In this document: piece by piece, positions 1-9,992 of the stretch
How positions within the stretch are numbered: the stretch's first letter is position 1
How the letters are laid out: each line of letters begins with the position of its first letter
Assembly: GCF_014200435.1 (NCBI RefSeq)
Contig: NZ_JACHBR010000001.1
Location: forward strand, 3,007,501 to 3,071,500
Direction: 5' to 3'
DNA from: Sphaerisporangium krabiense
Lineage (GTDB): Bacteria > Actinomycetota > Actinomycetes > Streptosporangiales > Streptosporangiaceae
DNA: 64,000 bases
The notes under the pieces: model-generated
Told to the model about the DNA's origin: nothing
What the model saw: the letters and a program-made list of their open reading frames with translations, nothing else
The model's database searches: none
Translations under genes and position numbers: made by a program

Positions 1-2685
<2,685 letters not shown>

Positions 2686-2847
2686 AAGCAACAACACCCG
2701 CTGCGCGGGTGGTGCTCGCGTCCACTGTGTGATCTCAGAGACATCAAACCTGAGACCCACACCGATACCAACACCGCAGGCATGCCCCTCTGGGTGCGTG
2801 TGTGGGGTGGTTGGCAGGGTGGTGTGCTCGGTTGGTTGTTTCACGGG
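2686..2847 (+). other. 23S-5S internal transcribed spacer
   Basis: This 162-bp spacer lies between the mature 23S and 5S RNAs. It begins with an inverted repeat (ACCCGC and GCGGGT around 2696-2711) that probably belongs to the processing stem of 23S. No tRNA is present in it. Confidence 0.8.
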
Positions 2848-2966
2848 GTTACGGCGGTTTTAGCGGAAGGGAAACACCCGGTTACATTCCGAACCCGGAA
2901 GTTAAGCTTTCCAGCGCCGATGGTACTGCACCGGGGACGGTGTGGGAGAGTAGGACACCGCCGGAC
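2848..2966 (+). rRNA. 5S ribosomal RNA
   Basis: It starts GTTACGGCGGTTTTAGCGG, contains the conserved CCGAACCCGGAAGTTAAG core (about 2889-2906), and ends GGACACCGCCGGAC, which pairs with the 5' end to form helix I. The length of about 118 nt is normal. It is co-transcribed with the 23S gene, and a strong hairpin terminator follows 15 bp later. Confidence 0.96.
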
Positions 2967-2980
2967 AATTTTTCGAATAG

Positions 2981-3029
2981 CAGGAAGGGCCATCCAGGAG
3001 CCGCAGGGCTTCCAGGGTGGCCCTTCCTG
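2981..3029 (+). terminator. Terminator of the rRNA operon
   Basis: A perfect 12-bp inverted repeat, CAGGAAGGGCCA (2981-2992) and TGGCCCTTCCTG (3018-3029), lies just behind the 5S gene. A T-rich stretch precedes the stem (2969-2973) and a short T run follows it, so this is read as the rrn terminator. Confidence 0.85.
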
Positions 3030-3199
3030 CATTTCCAGGGACATTTCTGCGGTCACTCCGTTTTCCGGTGGGGAGCTGGTACGGGGTTGGCACGGGACCA
3101 CCGCTTGGGAAGAGCGGCCGCCCTGCTGGCAAGCGTTTTCACCGGGCACGTGAAGCATTGCGCCCTGCAGGGATCGTTGCTGCGGGGACGTGCTGAGGT

Positions 3200-4215
3200 G
3201 GCGCCTGGCTTCGCTTGGCAAGTAGGCGCGGGGCTGCGCCGGGATATGGGCCTCGCCTGCAGCTCGGGCTGTGTTCTCTGGCGCTGACGCGCATTCCTCG
3301 CTAGGCGCTTACCACAGGCGAACCGGCTGGCCGGCGGCCGCTATGGGCGCCGGGCTCCACTGACCTACGTCCTGCCGACGCGGCGCCTGAGAAACGGTAT
3401 GCACCAGGACTGAAGTCGCGCATGCCAGTGCTGATGTCGGAGCAGAACGATGAGCTAGACCAAGGAGCGGGAGTCAACGCCGGGCTTCGCTAAGAAGTGG
3501 ACGTAGGGCTGCGCCGGGATATGGGCCTCGCCTGCAGCTCGGGCTGTGTTCTCTGGGCGCTACCGCGCACCCCGATCGACCCGTGACGCCTGACAACAAC
3601 TCCTGGGGAGCTTCGCGCATCCCTGCCACGACCTCCGGAACCTCTCGCTCCGCCACGATGGGACCCATTAAGGGCGCCGCGGCGGCGGGACGCAGGTCGG
3701 CGAATCCCGGCGCCTACTACGGCGGCCCCCCCGATCCCCATCGGCACCGGCCCCGCCTCCTCGCGAAGGCATGAACGCTGAGGCACACCACGGAACGGGC
3801 CTCACCTGTGGCTCGGGCTATGTCTTCTCGACACCTTCGCGCGACCCGATAGGGCCGTGCGCCTGACATCAAACCCCGACGGCGTCGTGCGCACCCTGCG
3901 ACGAGCTCCGGGGCCTCACCCTTCGCCACGATGAGGACCCATCAAGGGCGCCGCGTCGGCGGGATGCAGGCCGGCGAATCCCGGCGCCTACTACGGCGGC
4001 CCACCCATCCCTGGCGGCACCGGCCCGACTCCTCGCGAAAGCACGAACGCTGGGGCGGACTGCGGAACGGGCCTCGCCTTCGGCTCGGGCTGTGTTCTCT
4101 GGCGCTGACGCGCATTTCTCTCGCACCGCGTACGGCACAAGAGCGGCCGGGCCGGTTAGGCGCCGTTGTGGGCGCCGGACTCCGCCGACCTGCGTCCCGC
4201 CGACGCGGCGCCAAG
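3200..4215. repeat. Four-unit tandem array, period about 275 bp
   Basis: The anchor GGGCCTCGCC followed by a GGCTCGGGCT-like stretch recurs at 3248, 3523, 3798 and 4069, giving spacings of 275, 275 and 271 bp. Units 2 and 3 match along most of their length, including the downstream GACGCCTGACA-like, CGCCACGATG and GAACGCTG stretches; unit 1 has diverged internally and unit 4 is cut short. Each unit carries one copy of a 42-bp element bounded by GGCGCC: 3346-3387 and 4171-4212 in the forward sense, 3673-3714 and 3947-3988 inverted. No credible gene is present: frames that open here recur only because the DNA does. The array fills most of the 1.4-kb gap between the rRNA operon and the next gene. 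Confidence 0.85.
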
Positions 4216-4227
4216 GAGAGCGCGCAG

Positions 4228-4320
4228 CGGGGCAGGGCAAGTGGGGCGGGGCAAGGCAGGGCAAGGTGGGGCAGGGCAAGGTGGGGGCGGGGCAGGGCGG
4301 GGCAGGGCGGGGCAGGGTGA
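4228..4320 (+). repeat. G-rich simple repeat
   Basis: Units of GGGGCAGGGC, GGCAAGGTGG and GGGGCAGGGCG are repeated about nine times with almost no C-rich interruption on the plus strand. Runs of three to five G at short intervals could form G-quadruplexes. It lies directly after the 275-bp array and about 90 bp before the kinase gene. Confidence 0.8.
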
Positions 4321-4408
4321 GAGTGCTAGGACTGGGTTCGAACTAGGGGCCCTGGTCGAACGCGAGCCGGCGATCGTAGCCTGATGTGTGGTGCTAAACA
4401 GGGACACC

Positions 4409-5128
4409 ATGAGAGAGACGGCAATGGGCCAAGGCGCCCGCGGCGAGCTCGTCAGTTGGCTGGTCGAGGCGATCAGGTCCGTCTCGACCGCGCACCCGTT
4501 GCGGGTCGCCGTCGACGGGCCGCCCGCCGCCGGTAAGACCACGCTGGCCGACGAGCTGGCCGTCGTCCTGCGTGCGCAGGACCGCGACGTCATCCGCGCG
4601 ACCATCGACGACTTCCTCTTTCCTCGTGCACAGCGCTACCGACGCGGCCGGTACTCGGCCGAAGCCTGCTACTTCGACGCCCACGACCGCGCCGCGCTAT
4701 GCCGGGTCCTGCTCGATCCGCTGGGCCCAGGCGGAGACCGAAAATTCCAACGGGCGGTCTACGACAGTGACACCGACACCCCATTGTCCCCGCCGCCCAC
4801 GACCGCCCCCGCAGACGCCGTCCTGCTCTTCGACGGCGTCTTCCTCCTGCGCCCAGAACTCGTCGACCGGTGGGACCTGCGCATCTTCGTGTCCGTCCCG
4901 TTCGAGCAGACGGTAGATCGCGCCCGAGACCGAAGCACAGCGCTGACCGGGTCCACCGCCCACACCACCGAAATCGAACGGTCCTGGCGCGACCGCTATA
5001 TCCCCGCCCAGCAGCTTTACTTCGCCACAGCCCGCCCAACCGACCACGCCGACATCATCGTGTACAACGACCAGCTCCAACGGCCGACCTGCGAAGTCCG
5101 ACCACACTCATCGATACACAGAATTTGA
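4409..5128 (+). CDS. Uridine-kinase-like P-loop kinase
   Basis: This 239-residue protein has a Walker A motif GPPAAGKTT near residue 38 and a following TIDDFLFPR segment like the acceptor-binding region of the uridine kinase/phosphoribulokinase family. Later come LLFDGVFLLRPEL, which matches the family's Walker-B-like strand, and a lid-like RDRYIPAQQLYF near the C-terminus. The role is presumably phosphorylation of a nucleoside or related small alcohol in the cytoplasm; the substrate cannot be read from sequence. The ATG at 4409 was chosen because AGGGA lies four bases upstream; a GTG at 4388 is in frame but has no ribosome-binding site. It is a single gene with repeat DNA on its left, and codon use looks normal for the window. 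Confidence 0.82.
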   Translation: MRETAMGQGARGELVSWLVEAIRSVSTAHPLRVAVDGPPAAGKTTLADELAVVLRAQDRDVIRATIDDFLFPRAQRYRRGRYSAEACYFDAHDRAALCRVLLDPLGPGGDRKFQRAVYDSDTDTPLSPPPTTAPADAVLLFDGVFLLRPELVDRWDLRIFVSVPFEQTVDRARDRSTALTGSTAHTTEIERSWRDRYIPAQQLYFATARPTDHADIIVYNDQLQRPTCEVRPHSSIHRI

Positions 5129-5419
5129 CAGTGTCGCCGTGAGGGCTGATGCCAGTTGAGGAGGTGTGTGTGCTGCCTGCTGTGATGGCGGGCGGTATTG
5201 GGAGTGGCCTCGTTGTGGGCTGCGGGCTTGGCGGGCGGCGGGGTGGTCGCGGGCCGGGGGAAGGGGTCGGTGGCTGTTGGGGGTGGCGGGTTGTGACGGA
5301 GGTGAGGGGGGTTTTCGGGGGAGTTCTGGGCTTACTTTCCTGCGGTGGTTGCGGTGCAATTCGGTTGCAAGCGGAGTACAGCTGTCGTGGGGGAGAGTGG
5401 TCTTGCTGGGGAGGATGGG

Positions 5420-6403
5420 TTAGACGTGGAGGTGGCCGGACCAGATGGTCAGGGCTTGGCCGGCGAGGTGGACGCGGTCGCCTTTGACCGTGGTGTGGAC
5501 CGTGCCGCCTCGGGAAGAGAGCTGGACGCCGGTGAGTGAGGCCGAGCCCAGTTTCTCGGACCAGTAGGGAGCGAGCATGCAGTGGGCCGAGCCGGTCACC
5601 GGGTCCTCAGGGACGCCGACGGCGGGAGCGAAGAAGCGGGAGACATAGTCCGCGTCGCGGGAAAGGGAGCGATTCGAGCCGTTGGGAGCGGAGTAGTCCG
5701 ACCCCGGAGAGGGCGAGTGATCCCGGTCGCAGGATGGCGGGTCGTCTGGGCCGCTGGAAGGTGGGTAGTCCGGGTTTTCGGATGGCGAGAGGTTCGGGGC
5801 GGCGTCGGCTCGGGTAAGGGTGGCGTTGCTGGGGAGAAAAGTGGTGTTCGGGTGAGTCGCGGTGCGGGCGGTTACGCAGACGGCGCGGGCCGGAAGGGTG
5901 GCCAGCGCGTCGAGGTCGGGGTCCAGTGTGCGGACGGCCTCCTCGGAGTCGAGTTCCGCCAGCAGGTCGAAGCGGCCCATGCCGACCCACGTCGGGGACG
6001 CTCCCAACGCCTTGGCCAGGACCTCGGGGGCCGATATCTCGGTGGGCGGAGAAGCGGGGAAATCCATCGAAATACGCCCGTGATCGAGCTGCCGGGTCGT
6101 CAGGATTCCACTCTTCGTAGAAAATTCGATCGAACCGGAGGCCGCGCCGGTCGAATACAGGACATGCGCGGACGCGAGCGTGGCGTGCCCGCACAATGCG
6201 ACCTCTACCGTGGGAGTGAACCATCGCAGGGACCACGGACGGCCCTCGCCCTGAGGCAGCACGAAGGCCGTCTCGGAGTGGCGCATCTCGCTGGCCAGGG
6301 CCTGCATCCACTCGTTCGATCGCGGACTCTCCAGCAGGCAGACCCCCGCCGGGTTACCCTTGAAGGGCCGATCGGTGAACGAATCCACGGTGAAGATACG
6401 CAT
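5420..6403 (-). CDS. PhzF-family isomerase/epimerase with an inserted octapeptide repeat
   Basis: The 327-residue protein opens MRIFTVDSFTDRPFKGNPAG and carries RHSETAFV with the family's catalytic glutamate at residue 44. It also has FTPTVEVALCGHATLA and a late GVPEDPVTGSAHC loop, all signatures of the PhzF diaminopimelate-epimerase-like fold. Close phenazine genes are absent, so this is one of the widespread PhzF-like proteins of unknown substrate. Just before the conserved DADYVSRFF segment there is a low-complexity stretch rich in Ser, Pro and Asp that parses into degenerate eight-residue units (NPDYPPSS, GPDDPPSC, DRDHSPSP, GSDYSAPN, GSNRSLSR), encoded at about 5650-5795. The ATG at 6403 begins the family's standard N-terminus; an upstream in-frame start would add six unconserved residues. 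It is divergent from sepF. Confidence 0.88.
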   Translation of the reverse strand: MRIFTVDSFTDRPFKGNPAGVCLLESPRSNEWMQALASEMRHSETAFVLPQGEGRPWSLRWFTPTVEVALCGHATLASAHVLYSTGAASGSIEFSTKSGILTTRQLDHGRISMDFPASPPTEISAPEVLAKALGASPTWVGMGRFDLLAELDSEEAVRTLDPDLDALATLPARAVCVTARTATHPNTTFLPSNATLTRADAAPNLSPSENPDYPPSSGPDDPPSCDRDHSPSPGSDYSAPNGSNRSLSRDADYVSRFFAPAVGVPEDPVTGSAHCMLAPYWSEKLGSASLTGVQLSSRGGTVHTTVKGDRVHLAGQALTIWSGHLHV

Positions 6404-6570
6404 GCCGCCGATCCTATCCACCCCCAGATAACCGGTCGAAACGGCAGTGAAACCCGTGCAAAATCAAAAGGACGTGGGCGTGTCGCACCCTCCCCGGCGA
6501 CGTGTCCGTTACGGTCATTTGTGGTGGGGCACGGCGAATGCGGCCGGTTCTCGCGGAAAGGACAGAGCCG

Positions 6571-6951
6571 ATGGGGGCAGTGCGCAGGGTGGTGAGTTAC
6601 CTTGGCCTGGGCGATGGGGATCAGTACGACGAGCCCTACGACTATGACGAGTACGAGGATGAGCGGATGCCCGCGTCGGAACGGGCCGCCAGGCGCTGGG
6701 GGTCGGGTGTGGATCCCGCACGGATCATTATGATCCGCCCGCGGAAGTACTCCGACGCGCTCATCGTGGGACAGCACTTCAGGGACGGCCAGGCGGTCAT
6801 CATGGACGTGGCCGGCATGTCCCTGGCCGAGGCCACGCGCATGGTCGACTTCGCGGCCGGCCTGACGTATGGCTGCGACGGACGTATCGAGCGGATCGCC
6901 GACAAGGTGTTCCTGCTGGCTCCGGCCGACATCGAGATCACGACAACCTAG
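6571..6951 (+). CDS. sepF: SepF-like cell-division protein
   Basis: A 126-residue protein with the SepF layout: an amphipathic N-terminus (MGAVRRVVSYLGLGD) that would bind membrane, an acidic Tyr/Asp/Glu-rich linker, and a C-terminal DUF552 domain from residue 50 (PARIIMIRPRKYSDALIVG, then VIMDVAGMSLAEATRMVDFA). In Actinobacteria SepF tethers FtsZ to the membrane. The ATG at 6571 has GGAAAGGA eight bases upstream and gives the expected amphipathic start. The usual sepF lies in the division cluster beside ftsZ and ylmD/E genes; none is nearby, so this is probably a second, unlinked SepF paralogue. It is divergent from the PhzF gene. Confidence 0.9.
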   Translation: MGAVRRVVSYLGLGDGDQYDEPYDYDEYEDERMPASERAARRWGSGVDPARIIMIRPRKYSDALIVGQHFRDGQAVIMDVAGMSLAEATRMVDFAAGLTYGCDGRIERIADKVFLLAPADIEITTT

Positions 6952-7219
6952 CGCGACGCGTACGTGCGTCGGCCGGGTTGGCCGACGTAGAACGGCGTGA
7001 AGTCGCCGTGCCATGTCCGGCCGGCCCGGCCGTCGTGCGGCTGTGAGTGCCGTGTCGGCGCCGGCTTGGAGCGCCGTGTCCGCTGGGGAAGGGGCAATAC
7101 GCGACGTGGGGTCTCGGGCTCCGGCGCTCCCCTTTCCGGCCTACTTCAGATGATCTTTCACTCAGGTTCGCCTTCGTCCTCGTGTCGTCGCGTGCCCCGT
7201 GTTGTCGCCTGTCTCTCGC

Positions 7220-7533
7220 TCAGACGCCGTGCGGTCGGCTGAATCTCCGGGCCTCTGGCACGCGCTCCTCTCGCACGGCGTAGAGGGCTGGCATGGCTGG
7301 CCGCCGTTATAGGCGCCGGGATTCGCCGACCTGCGTCTCGCCGACGCGGCGCCCAGGAGAGCACGTACTAGGGCCGGGGGAACAGCACGTACCAGGCGGT
7401 CCTAGGCGCCGGGATTCGCCGACCTGCGTCTCGCCGACGCGGCGCCCAGGAGAGCACGTACTAGGGCCCGGGAAGAGCACGTACCAGGCCCTAGGCGCTG
7501 GGGTTCGCCGCCTGCGTCTCGCCGACGCGTCGT
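7220..7533 (+). repeat. Second cluster of the 42-bp GGCGCC-bounded element
   Basis: Two complete copies (7312-7353, 7405-7446) and a decayed third (7494 to about 7533) of the element seen at 3.3-4.2 kb lie here. Each is followed by a conserved spacer starting CAGGAGAGCACGTACTAGGG, so the tandem unit is 93 then 89 bp. The sequence before the first copy (7220-7311) resembles the corresponding part of unit 4 of the 275-bp array. This cluster takes up much of the gene-free interval 6952-7550; I see nothing else in that interval. Confidence 0.85.
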
Positions 7534-7550
7534 CGTGTGTGCTGACTGGG

Positions 7551-9842
7551 TCAGCGGGGGGAGGCTGGGCGGTGGTCGGCGACGGCGGGGCCGCGGCGGA
7601 GGAGGCGGGTGATGGACGCGAGGTTGTCGGCGGCGGTCTCGGCCCGCTGTGCCGATTCGCGCGCGTAGTCGTGTAATGCCCAGACGGCCGCCTCGGCTTG
7701 CTCGCGGAGGCGGGTGATCTCGTCCTCGACCCGGCGGGCCTCGGCCTGGTCGCGGGTGTTGACGCGCCACAGAAGGGCTCCCACGATGCCGCCGAGCACC
7801 AGGGCGGCCACGGCGAACAGTTCCGACACCGTGAACGCCAGCACGAGCGCCACGATCGGCAGCAGCGCGGGTCCGTACACCAGCCAGCGCGGCGAGCGGC
7901 GGGCGGCCTCCGCGGCGCGGATGGCCGACTCCGCGGCGGTGAGGGACGGAAGGTCGGGTCCTTCGGGGCGGAGGATGACGTCGTGGCCGAGCAGGGGGAC
8001 GGTGATCTCTGCGGGCGGCGCGACGGCGCTCTCTTCGGCCAGCCGTCCGGCGGCGTCGCGGACGACCGGGGCGGCGACGTGGAAGGCGATGGCCGCCAGG
8101 TACGGGTCCGCGTCGGGCCGGATGTCGTCCAGGAGGTGCGCGGTCAGCGGCTTGAGCGGCACGGAGCCGTCCTCCAGGACCATGGAGCGCAGTACGGTGA
8201 GCGGCTCGGCGTCCGGGGGCGGGGCGGAGTCGTCCTTCCCGGCGATGGTGGGAAGCTCCGGACGCGGCGGGTCGTCGGCCGACGGGTTGGCGAGGCTGGA
8301 GAGGTCGATACGCCGGGGGTTGGGATGGTCGGCGCGTGTCCCGGAGGAGTCCGTCTGGGCTTCAGAAGAGTGAGTACGAGCTCCGGGCGCGTCCGCACGG
8401 TGTGCGGAGGGCTTCGCAGGGGATCCGGAGCGGTCTGCATGGGATCTTGTGGGCTCCGCGGGAAGTCCGGAGCGGTCTGCGCTGGATCCGGTGGGGTCCG
8501 CGGCGGCTCCGGAAGGGTCCGTAAGGGGGCCGGAACGGTCCGCGTGGGGGCCAGAAGTGTCCGTGTGGGATCCGGGGGAGGCCGTGGATCCAGGAGGGGC
8601 GTTGCGCGGTTCTGACGGTGCGGGGCGCGGGGTGGGCGGGGTGTTCCTGGGCGGGCGGGTGGAGGTGATGTCCGTGCACCGGTCGAGCAGGCGGGACAGG
8701 CGCGCGGCGGCCTGGACGGGCGCGGCCAGCTCGGGGACGTCGGCGAGCGCGGGGAGCGCGGTCATGGCGGGGGAGGTGCCGGAGGACGACTCCTCTGGGG
8801 CCAGGACGCGCAGCCACAGGTCATGGTCGACGGACGAGGCGACGCCGGCGGCGTCGAGCTTGCGGAGCACGAAGATCTTGCCTGCGGGGCCGTACGCGCC
8901 TCGGGCGGCGGCGGTCCAGAGGGCACGCTGACCCGGGGTCACGGGGTGTTCGGCGGACAGGTCGCCGAAGGCGGTGCCGAGCCAGGAGGCGTGGATCCGG
9001 TCGCCGTGGCCGCTGACGGCGAGGGCGAGGCACAGGAACAAGGCGGTGCCGGGCTCGTCGAGCTGCGCGGCACGGCTCAGCGGCTCCAGCGCGTCCTCAC
9101 CGGAGAGGATCAGCAGCAGCGCCTCCACTGCCGGGGCCAGCCACGTGTCCGTGACGCAGAGAACTCCCGCCGGCGGCCGCGGCGCGGCCCCGCCCGCCGC
9201 CAGCTCCTCGACCAGACGCTCGGCATACCGCCTCAGCTCCGCAGGCTCCCCAGGATTCGGACAACGCCCCGGATGCACGGACGGTCCGCAGGTCAGGGGT
9301 CCAGCGGCATGAGAGGCGTCCGCCGAGTGTGCGGGCTCTTCGGCACCCGAACGATGCTCCGGGTGCCCCGTCGGTCCGTGGGGCGGGAGGTCGGTGGCGT
9401 GGGAGGAGTCGGAGGATTGCGTGGGCTGCCCGGCGTTCGGGGGGTTTTCGGGGTGCGCCGTCGGTCCGTGGGGCGGGAGGTCGGTGGCGTGGGAGGAGTC
9501 GGGGGACTGGGTGGGTTCCCCGGCGTTGGGAGGGTTTTCGGGGTGCGCCGTCGGTCCGTGGGGCGGGAGGTCGGTGGCGTGGGAGGAGTCGGGGGACTGG
9601 GTGGGCTGCCCGGTGTTCGGGGGGGTTTCGGGGTGCGTTGACGGCTCGTAGGCCAGGGGGCCGGCGGGGGTGGAGGTGGTGGCTGGGGAGGTGGTCGGTG
9701 GTGCGGGGGGTGGGGGGATGACGGGGGCGGCCGCCGGTGGTGTTGTGGGGGAAGGGGCGGGGGCTGCGGGGGCCGGGGGCGTGGTCGAGGGTGGGGTGGG
9801 GTCTCCGGGGGTGGAGACGTTGGAGTTCGTGGTCAGGTCCAT
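7551..9842 (-). CDS. Repeat-rich membrane protein of unknown function
   Basis: I do not recognise this 763-residue protein. Its first part is a Pro/Thr/Ser-rich tail with about five 30-residue repeats (HPENPPNAGEPTQSPDS type; DNA period exactly 90 bp, anchored at 9281, 9371, 9461, 9551 and 9641). A helical domain follows (LRRYAERLVEELAAGG onward). Then comes a second low-complexity tract of about eleven heptads such as SGPHADR and SGPLTDP, encoded at about 8340-8580. The C-terminal part has a globular segment, two closely spaced hydrophobic helices (LLPIVALVLAFTVSELFAV, then a second), and a charged coiled-coil-like tail (EDEITRLREQAEAAVWALHD). The ATG at 9842 is the first ATG; its ribosome-binding site is poor and a TTG at 9848 is possible. 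It lies downstream of argS on the same strand. Confidence 0.72.
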   Translation of the reverse strand: MDLTTNSNVSTPGDPTPPSTTPPAPAAPAPSPTTPPAAAPVIPPPPAPPTTSPATTSTPAGPLAYEPSTHPETPPNTGQPTQSPDSSHATDLPPHGPTAHPENPPNAGEPTQSPDSSHATDLPPHGPTAHPENPPNAGQPTQSSDSSHATDLPPHGPTGHPEHRSGAEEPAHSADASHAAGPLTCGPSVHPGRCPNPGEPAELRRYAERLVEELAAGGAAPRPPAGVLCVTDTWLAPAVEALLLILSGEDALEPLSRAAQLDEPGTALFLCLALAVSGHGDRIHASWLGTAFGDLSAEHPVTPGQRALWTAAARGAYGPAGKIFVLRKLDAAGVASSVDHDLWLRVLAPEESSSGTSPAMTALPALADVPELAAPVQAAARLSRLLDRCTDITSTRPPRNTPPTPRPAPSEPRNAPPGSTASPGSHTDTSGPHADRSGPLTDPSGAAADPTGSSADRSGLPAEPTRSHADRSGSPAKPSAHRADAPGARTHSSEAQTDSSGTRADHPNPRRIDLSSLANPSADDPPRPELPTIAGKDDSAPPPDAEPLTVLRSMVLEDGSVPLKPLTAHLLDDIRPDADPYLAAIAFHVAAPVVRDAAGRLAEESAVAPPAEITVPLLGHDVILRPEGPDLPSLTAAESAIRAAEAARRSPRWLVYGPALLPIVALVLAFTVSELFAVAALVLGGIVGALLWRVNTRDQAEARRVEDEITRLREQAEAAVWALHDYARESAQRAETAADNLASITRLLRRGPAVADHRPASPR

Positions 9843-9992
9843 GCTCAAGGCGGGCAACTCCCCGAAGGCGTGAGGAAGGCCCCCGGCGGCGAGGGTTCGG
9901 CAGGCACTCCCATGACCGCGCCAAGGTTAGTTCTTTGGGCGCCGCGGTGTACGGCGGCACGCCGACGGAGGCCGGATAACCAGGTCAGGTGG

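Noticed and set aside
3490..4279. Several overlapping minus-strand frames that repeat the phrase GAGIRRPASRRRG
   Set aside because: The phrase is just the translated 42-bp repeat. Frames lack ribosome-binding sites and change with each repeat unit.
4331..4372. tRNA-like GGTTCGAAC segment
   Set aside because: The T-arm stem does not pair and no anticodon arm or acceptor stem can be drawn on either strand.
7312..7533. Possible CRISPR array (42-bp repeat, spacers of about 50 bp)
   Set aside because: The spacers are near-identical to one another, the same 42-bp element occurs elsewhere in both orientations, and no cas gene is present.
9281..9660. Possible CRISPR array with a 90-bp period
   Set aside because: The whole 90-bp unit is repeated, including the would-be spacers, and it is in frame inside a protein gene.
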